Positions 1 through 7,054 of a DNA stretch of 64,000 nucleotides are shown in pieces. The position numbers and the translations under genes are program-made. The stretch covers positions 744,001-808,000 of the forward strand of contig NZ_CP159834.1 of assembly GCF_047730165.1 (NCBI RefSeq), in the 5' to 3' direction. Every line of letters starts with the position of its first letter. Position 1 is the first letter of the stretch. This DNA is from Patiriisocius sp047730165 (GTDB taxonomy: Bacteria > Bacteroidota > Bacteroidia > Flavobacteriales > Flavobacteriaceae). The notes below the pieces were generated by a model. The model did no database searches. It saw only the letters and a program-made list of their open reading frames with translations, and had not been told where the DNA came from.

Positions 1-1
1 A

Positions 2-181
2 CTCAATACAGCACTAGAAACAATTCCTGGAATTGGCGAAAAAACAGTCATAGAATTATTGAGACATTTTAAAAGTCATAAACGCATAGGGGAAGCTTCT
101 TTTGACGACCTTGCAAAAGCAATAGGCGCCAGCCGAGCACAGAAAGTAAAAGCTTATTTTCAATCTTTGCCCTCCAATTAA
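2..181 (+). CDS. uvrC: UvrC excinuclease subunit, C-terminal fragment
   Basis: Fifty-nine in-frame codons run from the window edge to a TAA. They carry the tandem helix-hairpin-helix tail of UvrC: PGIGEKTVIELLRHF, then a second, weaker hairpin around AIGASRAQKVKAYF. In the family this tail binds DNA and supports the 5' incision of nucleotide excision repair. The catalytic GIY-YIG and RNase H-like parts lie outside the window. The patatin-family gene follows 48 bases later on the same strand, so the two may be co-transcribed. The identification is firm for so short a piece, because linker spacing and hairpin residues match UvrC; a DNA ligase or RuvA hairpin would be the alternative. Confidence 0.85.
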   Translation, partial: LNTALETIPGIGEKTVIELLRHFKSHKRIGEASFDDLAKAIGASRAQKVKAYFQSLPSN

Positions 182-229
182 AATAGAATCCCTATTTTAC
201 TGTTAGTAATTAATATCTCATTTACATTC

Positions 230-2458
230 TTGAAAAAGCTCATCTTAATATTTCTATTTTTCCCACTGTGTTTTTACGCACAAGAAGAAAAGGCACAAGA
301 TGCAAAAGTAGGCCTTGTATTAAGCGGTGGTGGTGCAAAAGGACTAGCGCATATAGGTGCTATTAAAGCCATTGAAGAAGCAGGGATTCAGATAGATTAT
401 ATAGGTGGCACTAGTATGGGTGCTATTGTTGGTTCTCTATACGCCTCTGGTTATAATGCCCACCAGTTGGATTCTATCTTTAACACAGTAGATTTTGAAA
501 CACTTATTCGAGATGAAATACCGCGTGGCTCTAAAACTTTTTACGAGAAAAACGAGACAGATCGATATGCACTTACGCTTCCATTTGATAATTTTAAATT
601 AGGGCTCCCGTCGGGAATTTCTAAAGGTCAAAACGCATATAACCTATTATCTCGCCTTACGCTGCACGTGCGAGAGCATGAAGATTTTAGTGCATTGCCT
701 ATTCCATTTTTATGTGTTGCCACAGATTTAGAAACTGGAGAAGCCGTTATATTAGAATCTGGTTATCTACCTAAAGCCGTTGTTGCCAGTGGTGCGTTAC
801 CCACACTTTTTAGTCCAGTAACTATTGATGATCGCATATTAATTGATGGTGGTGTCGTCAATAATTATCCTATAGATGAGTTAAGAGCCAAAGGAATGGA
901 TATTATTATAGGAGTAGATGTACAGGATGATCTGCGAGAGAGTAAGGAGATTAACTCTGCCATTCAAGTAATGGTACAGATTAATAATTTTGACACGCAG
1001 CGCAATATGCAAGAAAAGCGCAAAAAAACAGATTTATACATTCACCCCGACATCCAGGATTTTTCTGTTGTGTCATTTGCTGAAGGGAAAAAAATAATTG
1101 AATCTGGTTATATCGCTGCCGAGACTCAAGAAGATAAACTTGCCGAAATCGCAAGCCAACAACAAAAGGAAGATCGTCCCGAGATAAAATTTCAGAAAGA
1201 ACAATCATTTTATATTGACAAAGTTCAAATAGAAGGATCACAACGTTATACCAGATCTTATGTACTAGGAAAATTAAAACTTCAGACTCCAAACGAAATA
1301 ACTTTTAAGCAATTTAATGAGGGTATTAACAATCTCGCAGCTACGGGAAATTACAAGACTATTGATTATCAGCTCATTAAAAAAGAAGCTGGTATATATG
1401 ATATTGCCTTTTTGCTAACCGAAAGTGAAAACAAACTGCAATTGCGCCTTTCTGCTCATTACGATAACTTGTATAAAACAGCATTTTTAGCCAACGTCAC
1501 TAGAAAGCGGCTATTTACCAATAATGACATCGCCTCGCTCGATATTATTGTGGGTGACAATCTGCGTTACAAGGCTAATTATTATATAGACAAAGGTTAT
1601 TATTGGAGCATAGGTTTATCATCTGAGTATAATTTTTTTGACAAAGATGTACCTGTCAGCTTCCTTGCTTCGGAAAATCTAGAAGAAACTCCTACGCTTA
1701 ATGTGATAGAGATTGAGTATTCAGACTACTCAAACAAACTCTATTTTGAAACCATCATTAAGCGAAATTTCTTAATAGGCATTGGAGCTGAACACAAGCA
1801 TCTCAAATATTTATCTAGGAATATAGGCGTTGATAAAAATAGAAATCTACAAACAATTTTTGAAAATACTAACTATTATAACGCCCTAGGATATTTAGTT
1901 TTTGATAGTTTAGATGACACCTATTTTCCAAAGGAAGGCGTTATTTTTCAAGGAGATTTTAAACTCTATCTTTTTGCCCAAGGAAGAAATGAAGATTTTG
2001 AAAGCTTTTCAATTGCTAAGAGTCGTTTTGGGTACGCACATAGTATTTCAAATAAACTCTCGTTCTTTTTCAATACAGAAGGTGGTTTTAAAATAGGCGG
2101 CAATGATACAGCGTCTTTCGATTTTTTCTTGGGGGGTTTCGGCTATAAGTCTATAAATAATATTCTACCGTTTTACGGATATGACTCTCTTTCTATTAGG
2201 GGAGACACCTACCTTAAGACGTCACTTTCATTTGATTGGGAATTTGCAAGAAAAAATCATTTAACAGCCTTTGGAAATATTGCAAATGTAGGAGAAGATC
2301 TTTTTTCTACTGCGCAATGGATTGACGGTATTGATTATAGTGGTTATGGATTAGGCTATGGACTAGAGACCCCATTAGGACCCTTAGAAGTCAAGTATTC
2401 ATACTCGCCAGAGCGCGATACAACAGAATGGTATGTCTCAGCAGGTTTTAGGTTTTGA
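230..2458 (+). CDS. Patatin-like phospholipase fused to Omp85-type outer-membrane barrel
   Basis: TTG start, then a signal peptide (about residues 1-17). A patatin lipase domain spans roughly 26-230: oxyanion loop GGGAKG (33-38), nucleophile motif GTSMG with Ser62, and the dyad Asp206 in IDGG. From about 330 a POTRA-like segment (FYIDKVQIEG) leads into a C-terminal surface-antigen/Omp85 barrel ending in an aromatic residue (SAGFRF). This layout is that of type Vd autotransporter-like proteins such as PlpD, where the barrel holds or exports the lipase domain. The role here is inferred: a cell-envelope phospholipase A exposed at, or anchored to, the outer membrane. It is full length (742 aa) with both catalytic residues intact. 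Confidence 0.9.
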   Translation: MKKLILIFLFFPLCFYAQEEKAQDAKVGLVLSGGGAKGLAHIGAIKAIEEAGIQIDYIGGTSMGAIVGSLYASGYNAHQLDSIFNTVDFETLIRDEIPRGSKTFYEKNETDRYALTLPFDNFKLGLPSGISKGQNAYNLLSRLTLHVREHEDFSALPIPFLCVATDLETGEAVILESGYLPKAVVASGALPTLFSPVTIDDRILIDGGVVNNYPIDELRAKGMDIIIGVDVQDDLRESKEINSAIQVMVQINNFDTQRNMQEKRKKTDLYIHPDIQDFSVVSFAEGKKIIESGYIAAETQEDKLAEIASQQQKEDRPEIKFQKEQSFYIDKVQIEGSQRYTRSYVLGKLKLQTPNEITFKQFNEGINNLAATGNYKTIDYQLIKKEAGIYDIAFLLTESENKLQLRLSAHYDNLYKTAFLANVTRKRLFTNNDIASLDIIVGDNLRYKANYYIDKGYYWSIGLSSEYNFFDKDVPVSFLASENLEETPTLNVIEIEYSDYSNKLYFETIIKRNFLIGIGAEHKHLKYLSRNIGVDKNRNLQTIFENTNYYNALGYLVFDSLDDTYFPKEGVIFQGDFKLYLFAQGRNEDFESFSIAKSRFGYAHSISNKLSFFFNTEGGFKIGGNDTASFDFFLGGFGYKSINNILPFYGYDSLSIRGDTYLKTSLSFDWEFARKNHLTAFGNIANVGEDLFSTAQWIDGIDYSGYGLGYGLETPLGPLEVKYSYSPERDTTEWYVSAGFRF

Positions 2459-2515
2459 TTAGCGTCAATTGCTGCTATTTTTTTACGATATTTGTAAGGA
2501 ATCACACAGGACATT

Positions 2516-3676
2516 ATGCCATTATATCACACTTTAGGAAAAATACCTCATAAGCGCCATACGCAGTTTAGAAAACCGGATGGAACCTTATATAGCGAAC
2601 AACTTTTTGGAACCATTGGGTTTGACGGAATGTACACAAATATGTACCACGAGCATCGCCCTACTATGGTGAAGGAGATTAAAAAGCAATATAGTGTTGC
2701 ACCAAAAATTGCCTTAGAAAACAACTTAAAGTCATACCGTTTTAAAGGTTTTCAAGTAAAGCCAGAAGACGACTATCTCGACAGTAGAAAAGCAGTACTT
2801 ACTAACAGTGATTGCACGATTATTCTTGCCGCACCTAGACACTCCATTAAAGATTATTTCTATAAAAATACAGATGCAGATGAGCTTTTGTTTATCCACA
2901 AAGGAACAGGAAAACTTCGTACCCAGTTGGGAAATTTAGATTTTAAATATGGTGACTATTTATTAATTCCGCGCGGGATGATCTACCAGATAGATTTTGA
3001 CACAGAAGACAATCGCCTATTTATTGTAGAGTCTCGCAGCCCTATTTATACACCTAAAAGATATCGCAATCATTTTGGTCAATTATTAGAGCACTCTCCT
3101 TTTTGTGAGCGCGATATTCGCCGTCCTTATGAGCTAGAAACACATGATCAGCTTGGCGATTTTTTATTAAAGGTGAAGAAAAAAGACGAAATCATTGAGA
3201 TGGTATACGCCGCTCATCCATTTGATGTAGTGGGTTATGATGGTTATAATTACCCATATGCATTCTCTATTCACGATTTTGAGCCTATTACCGGTCGCAT
3301 TCACCAACCGCCACCAGTACATCAAACCTTTGAGACAAATGCATTTGTGGTTTGCTCCTTCTGCCCAAGATTATATGATTATCATCCAGAAAGTATCCCC
3401 GCACCTTACAATCATAGCAATATAGATAGTGACGAAGTGCTCTATTATGTAGACGGTGATTTTATGAGCCGTAATGACATAGAAGAAGGACACATAAGCT
3501 TGCACCCAGCAGGAATACCGCACGGCCCGCACCCGGGAGCTGTGGAAAGAAGTATTGGTAAGAAAGGAAGCGATGAACTTGCGGTTATGGTGGACACTTT
3601 TAAGCCCCTAATGGTTACCGAAGAAGGAATGAAGCTATCTGATGAGTCTTATCATACAAGTTGGTTAGATCATTAA
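2516..3676 (+). CDS. hmgA: Homogentisate 1,2-dioxygenase
   Basis: This cytosolic non-heme Fe(II) enzyme opens the ring of homogentisate to maleylacetoacetate in phenylalanine and tyrosine breakdown. The 386 aa protein begins with the family opening PLYHTLGKIPHKRHTQF and keeps the cupin core. Probable iron ligands are the His and Glu in PYNHSNIDSDEV and the His in HPAGIPHGPHPG. No maleylacetoacetate isomerase, fumarylacetoacetase or 4-hydroxyphenylpyruvate dioxygenase lies beside it, so the rest of the route is encoded elsewhere. It starts with ATG 57 bases after the patatin gene, and a terminator-like hairpin follows about 125 bases after its stop. The length is slightly shorter than the mammalian enzyme, as usual for the bacteroidete branch. 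Confidence 0.93.
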   Translation: MPLYHTLGKIPHKRHTQFRKPDGTLYSEQLFGTIGFDGMYTNMYHEHRPTMVKEIKKQYSVAPKIALENNLKSYRFKGFQVKPEDDYLDSRKAVLTNSDCTIILAAPRHSIKDYFYKNTDADELLFIHKGTGKLRTQLGNLDFKYGDYLLIPRGMIYQIDFDTEDNRLFIVESRSPIYTPKRYRNHFGQLLEHSPFCERDIRRPYELETHDQLGDFLLKVKKKDEIIEMVYAAHPFDVVGYDGYNYPYAFSIHDFEPITGRIHQPPPVHQTFETNAFVVCSFCPRLYDYHPESIPAPYNHSNIDSDEVLYYVDGDFMSRNDIEEGHISLHPAGIPHGPHPGAVERSIGKKGSDELAVMVDTFKPLMVTEEGMKLSDESYHTSWLDH

Positions 3677-3801
3677 TGAATCTAGATGAGTAATGCTCCA
3701 GAAATGTGCTTGTTATAACTAATTAATAAGTACTGAATTGTGGCCTTTTAAAATTATTGATTCAGCTTCAAAACTCAAAACATTTCAGAAATAATTAGAA
3801 T

Positions 3802-3830
3802 AACTCCATCTTTTCCACGTTGGAGTTTTT
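3802..3830 (+). terminator. Rho-independent terminator downstream of hmgA
   Basis: The inverted repeat AACTCCA (3802-3808) and TGGAGTT (3821-3827) is followed by a T run. It lies about 125 bases after the hmgA stop. The T run leads straight into the promoter element of the next gene. Confidence 0.5.
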
Positions 3831-3837
3831 ACTTTTG
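3830..3837 (+). promoter_or_regulatory. Flavobacterial -7 element before the DUF3108 gene
   Basis: TACTTTTG matches the TAnnTTTG element exactly and sits 40 bases before the ATG at 3878. It begins in the last T of the hmgA terminator, so one short segment may both end and start transcription. No good TTG -33 element is visible at the usual spacing. Confidence 0.45.
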
Positions 3838-3877
3838 GTACAGCTATTGCAAACACTAGGGTAAACGCCCCAGAAAG

Positions 3878-4657
3878 ATGAACTTTAAACTACTATTTCT
3901 TATCATGTTCGCCGCGATATTTTCGCTAGACATAACTGCGCAAGAATCTACGTATCAAGACGGAGAGTCGCTAAAATTTAGGGTACATTATGGTTTTGTG
4001 ACGGCAGGATATGCTACGCTCGACATTGAAGAAAAAATGATTCGCGGGAGAGAAGTCTATCACGTGAAGGGATTTGGCGCTACTACTGGAATGTCTAAGT
4101 TCTTCTTTAAAGTAGAAGATACGTACCAATCTTATATAGAAAAAGGTACAAACCGCCCGCTTCGGTTTATTAGAAAAATAGATGAAGGTGGATATAAAAA
4201 AGATTTACAAATAGATTTTAATCACGATAAACGAGAGGCCAAAATCACTAATTATAAGCATAACAAAACAGTTATAAGGGAATTCCCGAAGGATGCTCAA
4301 GATATGGTATCTGCTTTTTATTATTTAAGAAATAATCTTGACACAAAAACAATTAAAGTAGGCCATGAAGAAAGTCTAGATATGTACTTTGACAAAAGCG
4401 TTCATAAATTTAAGATGAAATTTTTGGGTAGGGAGACCTTAAAAACTATTTTTGGCAATGTTCCTTGTTTAAAATTTAGACCCTATGTAGAGGCGGGTCG
4501 TATTTTTAAAGAAAAAGAAAGTTTGACGGTTTGGGTAAGTGACGATGAAAACAAGATCCCAATCCTGATAAAAGCAGAACTGTCTGTAGGATCTTTAAAA
4601 GTATCCTTAAACGAATTTAGAGGGCTCAAACACTCCTTTAAAGTAATAGTAGATTAA
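3878..4657 (+). CDS. Secreted DUF3108-family protein
   Basis: 259 aa with a signal peptide (about 1-21, ending in TAQE) and then a single beta-rich region typical of DUF3108: the opening DGESLKFRVHYGFVTAGYA, and later YYLRNNL and KFRPYVEAGRIF. Proteins of this family are periplasmic and have no established reaction; a lipid- or polymer-binding beta fold is often suggested from their shape. The ATG lies 40 bases after a good -7 promoter element. The tryptophan dioxygenase gene starts only nine bases after this stop, so the two are probably one transcript, though a functional tie between an exported protein and a cytosolic oxygenase is not evident. Confidence 0.8.
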   Translation: MNFKLLFLIMFAAIFSLDITAQESTYQDGESLKFRVHYGFVTAGYATLDIEEKMIRGREVYHVKGFGATTGMSKFFFKVEDTYQSYIEKGTNRPLRFIRKIDEGGYKKDLQIDFNHDKREAKITNYKHNKTVIREFPKDAQDMVSAFYYLRNNLDTKTIKVGHEESLDMYFDKSVHKFKMKFLGRETLKTIFGNVPCLKFRPYVEAGRIFKEKESLTVWVSDDENKIPILIKAELSVGSLKVSLNEFRGLKHSFKVIVD

Positions 4658-4666
4658 CAAAAACGA

Positions 4667-5599
4667 ATGCGACCAACCACCAAAGAATTACTAAAAAAAC
4701 TAGAAGAAAAATACGCTGCGATAGATCAAGATCTAGACACGCATCTTGAAGGGCTCTTGTATAGTGAACCTATTACATACTGGGACTATATAAAAACAGA
4801 CGCGTTACTTAGTCTCCAAATACAACGTACTGAGCTTCCAGATGAGATGATCTTTATTATGTATCATCAAGTAAATGAATTACTCTTTAAAATGATTCTC
4901 TGGGAGATTGAACAGATAGCAAACTGTGAAGAAATTACTGCATCCCTCTTTACTGAAAAGCTAATGCGAGTGAGTCGTTATTTTGATATGTTAACTTCTT
5001 CTTTTACGATTATGAGAGAAGGGATGGACCGCGAACAGTATCTTAAGTTTAGAATGACACTAACTCCCGCCAGCGGTTTTCAGAGCGCACAATATAGATT
5101 GATAGAATTTGCTTCAACAGATCTAATTAATCTAATTGATGCCCGTTTTAGAGATACTATTGATAGAGACACTCCATTTGAACACGCTTTTAATCATTTA
5201 TACTGGCAAGCAGCTGGAAAAGATTACAGTACAGGCAAGAAGTCGTATCTACTATCTTCGTTTGAAGAAAGATATAAACAAGAATTTATAGATTTTACAG
5301 AAAAATATAACACTACAAACCTTTTTGCGAAGTTTAAGTTACTGCCTAAAGAAGTAAAAGAAGATCCAAAGCTGAAAAAGGCGATGCGTCACTATGATTA
5401 TACTGTTAATATCACTTGGGTAATGGCTCATTATAATGCAGCTAAATATTACATCAGCGGTAACAATCCTGACAAAGAGCTAGAAGCCACTGGCGGTAGC
5501 GATTGGGTAAAATATATGCACCCCAAATACCAACGCAGAATCTTTTTCCCAGAACTCTGGAGTGAAGAAGAGCTCAAAAACTGGGGAACAGACTTATAA
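4667..5599 (+). CDS. kynA: Tryptophan 2,3-dioxygenase family protein
   Basis: This cytosolic heme enzyme oxidises L-tryptophan to N-formylkynurenine, the first step of the kynurenine route. Within 310 aa the family landmarks are visible: an early LTYWDY-like block (PITYWDYIKTDALLSLQ), the substrate-site His in IMYHQVNELLFK, the loop RMTLTPASGFQSAQYR, and the likely proximal heme His in WVMAHYNAAKYY near residue 255. It probably shares a transcript with the DUF3108 gene nine bases upstream. The kynurenine formamidase and kynureninase genes are not in this window. Assignment to the family is secure; substrate specificity is inferred, since flavobacterial members diverge from the characterised Xanthomonas enzyme. 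Confidence 0.9.
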   Translation: MRPTTKELLKKLEEKYAAIDQDLDTHLEGLLYSEPITYWDYIKTDALLSLQIQRTELPDEMIFIMYHQVNELLFKMILWEIEQIANCEEITASLFTEKLMRVSRYFDMLTSSFTIMREGMDREQYLKFRMTLTPASGFQSAQYRLIEFASTDLINLIDARFRDTIDRDTPFEHAFNHLYWQAAGKDYSTGKKSYLLSSFEERYKQEFIDFTEKYNTTNLFAKFKLLPKEVKEDPKLKKAMRHYDYTVNITWVMAHYNAAKYYISGNNPDKELEATGGSDWVKYMHPKYQRRIFFPELWSEEELKNWGTDL

Positions 5600-5631
5600 A
5601 AATAATTGACTTTAAATAACACCTATCTTCA

Positions 5632-6861
5632 TTGAAAAAACTAGCCCTCCTCTCTGTACTGTTCCTATTACTTTACGCCTGTAATGATAACGATGATGAC
5701 AATTCTTCAGACTCAATAGTTGAAAACATTGAGACAGGAGCGCATTTATTCTTGTACGGTTATGACACGTCAGATTTTGATATTATACGAGATACTGTGC
5801 GAAGCGGTGACACCTTTGGTGGGATCCTAGATGCAAATGGTGTTGCAAATTCTAAAATATTTGAAGTTGCTACGACATATAAAGACAGTTTTGATGTGCG
5901 CAGAATGAATGTGGGGAAGCCCTATGTATTGTTCAATGCAAAAGACTCTACAGCGCGAACACAATTATTTGTGTATGAAAAAACACGCGTCGACTATACG
6001 GTTGTGGACTTAAGAGATTCTATACATGTTTTTAACGCACAGAAAGAGGTGACCTATACTGAGAAAGAAGCATCTGGGATTATCTCAAGCTCTTTATCTG
6101 AAACAATGGATGATGAGAATTTAAGCCCATATATGTCAGATAAACTTTCTAACATCTATGCATGGACTGTAAACTTTTTTCAGTTACAGGCTGGTGATCG
6201 TTTTAAAGTAGTTTACACTGAAAAGTTTATCAATGACACTATTCCTGCTGGATTACATAATATTAAAGCAGCCTATTTTGAGCATCGCGGCCAACCTTTA
6301 TACGCTTTTGAATATCAAGCAGACTCCTTACAATTATATACCGATTATTATGATGATGAAGCAAATAACCTACGACGCGCATTTTTAAAAGCCCCGGTTA
6401 AGTTTAGCCGGATATCGTCTCGTTATAACCTAAAACGAAGAATAAAATATTACGGGTATAAATTGAGACCCCATAAAGGGACAGATTTTGCCGCATCCAT
6501 AGGCACGCCCATTTTAGCAACTGCTGACGGCGTTGTCTCTAAATCTGAAAGAAGAGGCGGTAACGGAAACTATGTGAAAATAAGGCATAACGGAACCTAC
6601 GCAACTCAATATCTACATATGAAAAGCAGAAATGTAAAAGTAGGTGAGTATGTAAAACAAGGAGACGTAATAGGCTATGTAGGGATGACTGGAAATACTG
6701 GCGGACCCCATGTTTGTTATCGTTTCTGGAAAAACGGAAAAGAAGTAGACCCCTTTAAACAAGACCTTCCAGCCTCAAAACCAATGCCTCAAGAATATGT
6801 TACAGACTACCAGCAGTTTATAATCCCACTCAAGAATCAAATAGATTGTATTGAGTATTAA
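5632..6861 (+). CDS. M23-family peptidoglycan metallopeptidase, lipoprotein
   Basis: TTG start, then a lipoprotein signal with lipobox LYAC (Cys17) and an acidic linker. The region to about residue 260 is a family-specific N-terminal part. The LytM/M23 domain follows: HKGTDF gives the first zinc His and Asp, LHMKSR a catalytic His, and the last motif reads GPHVCYRF. Most M23 enzymes have HxH there. The second His, a zinc ligand, is Cys in this protein, which could still bind zinc. M23 enzymes cut peptide cross-bridges of peptidoglycan, so the likely place is the periplasmic side of a membrane. It stands alone between the dioxygenase and the first TonB-dependent receptor. Confidence 0.88.
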   Translation: MKKLALLSVLFLLLYACNDNDDDNSSDSIVENIETGAHLFLYGYDTSDFDIIRDTVRSGDTFGGILDANGVANSKIFEVATTYKDSFDVRRMNVGKPYVLFNAKDSTARTQLFVYEKTRVDYTVVDLRDSIHVFNAQKEVTYTEKEASGIISSSLSETMDDENLSPYMSDKLSNIYAWTVNFFQLQAGDRFKVVYTEKFINDTIPAGLHNIKAAYFEHRGQPLYAFEYQADSLQLYTDYYDDEANNLRRAFLKAPVKFSRISSRYNLKRRIKYYGYKLRPHKGTDFAASIGTPILATADGVVSKSERRGGNGNYVKIRHNGTYATQYLHMKSRNVKVGEYVKQGDVIGYVGMTGNTGGPHVCYRFWKNGKEVDPFKQDLPASKPMPQEYVTDYQQFIIPLKNQIDCIEY

Positions 6862-7003
6862 CCTACAGAATATCAGTTTGTTAATAACAAAATTATAATT
6901 CTTCTTCGGAAATAATAAAGACGGTACATTTCAGATTAACTTTAAATATCGATTTCTTTACAATTTGCTAACATTTCTTTCAATTTTAATTGAAGATAAA
7001 TAG

Positions 7004-7011
7004 TATTTTTG
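7004..7011 (+). promoter_or_regulatory. Flavobacterial -7 element before the first TonB-dependent receptor
   Basis: TATTTTTG matches TAnnTTTG and ends 44 bases before the ATG at 7055. No clean TTG lies at the usual 17-23 base spacing; the closest one is only 11 bases upstream. Confidence 0.45.
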
Positions 7012-7054
7012 CGTGAAATTTGAGATAAACTAACACTCATCTAAAACAAACATT

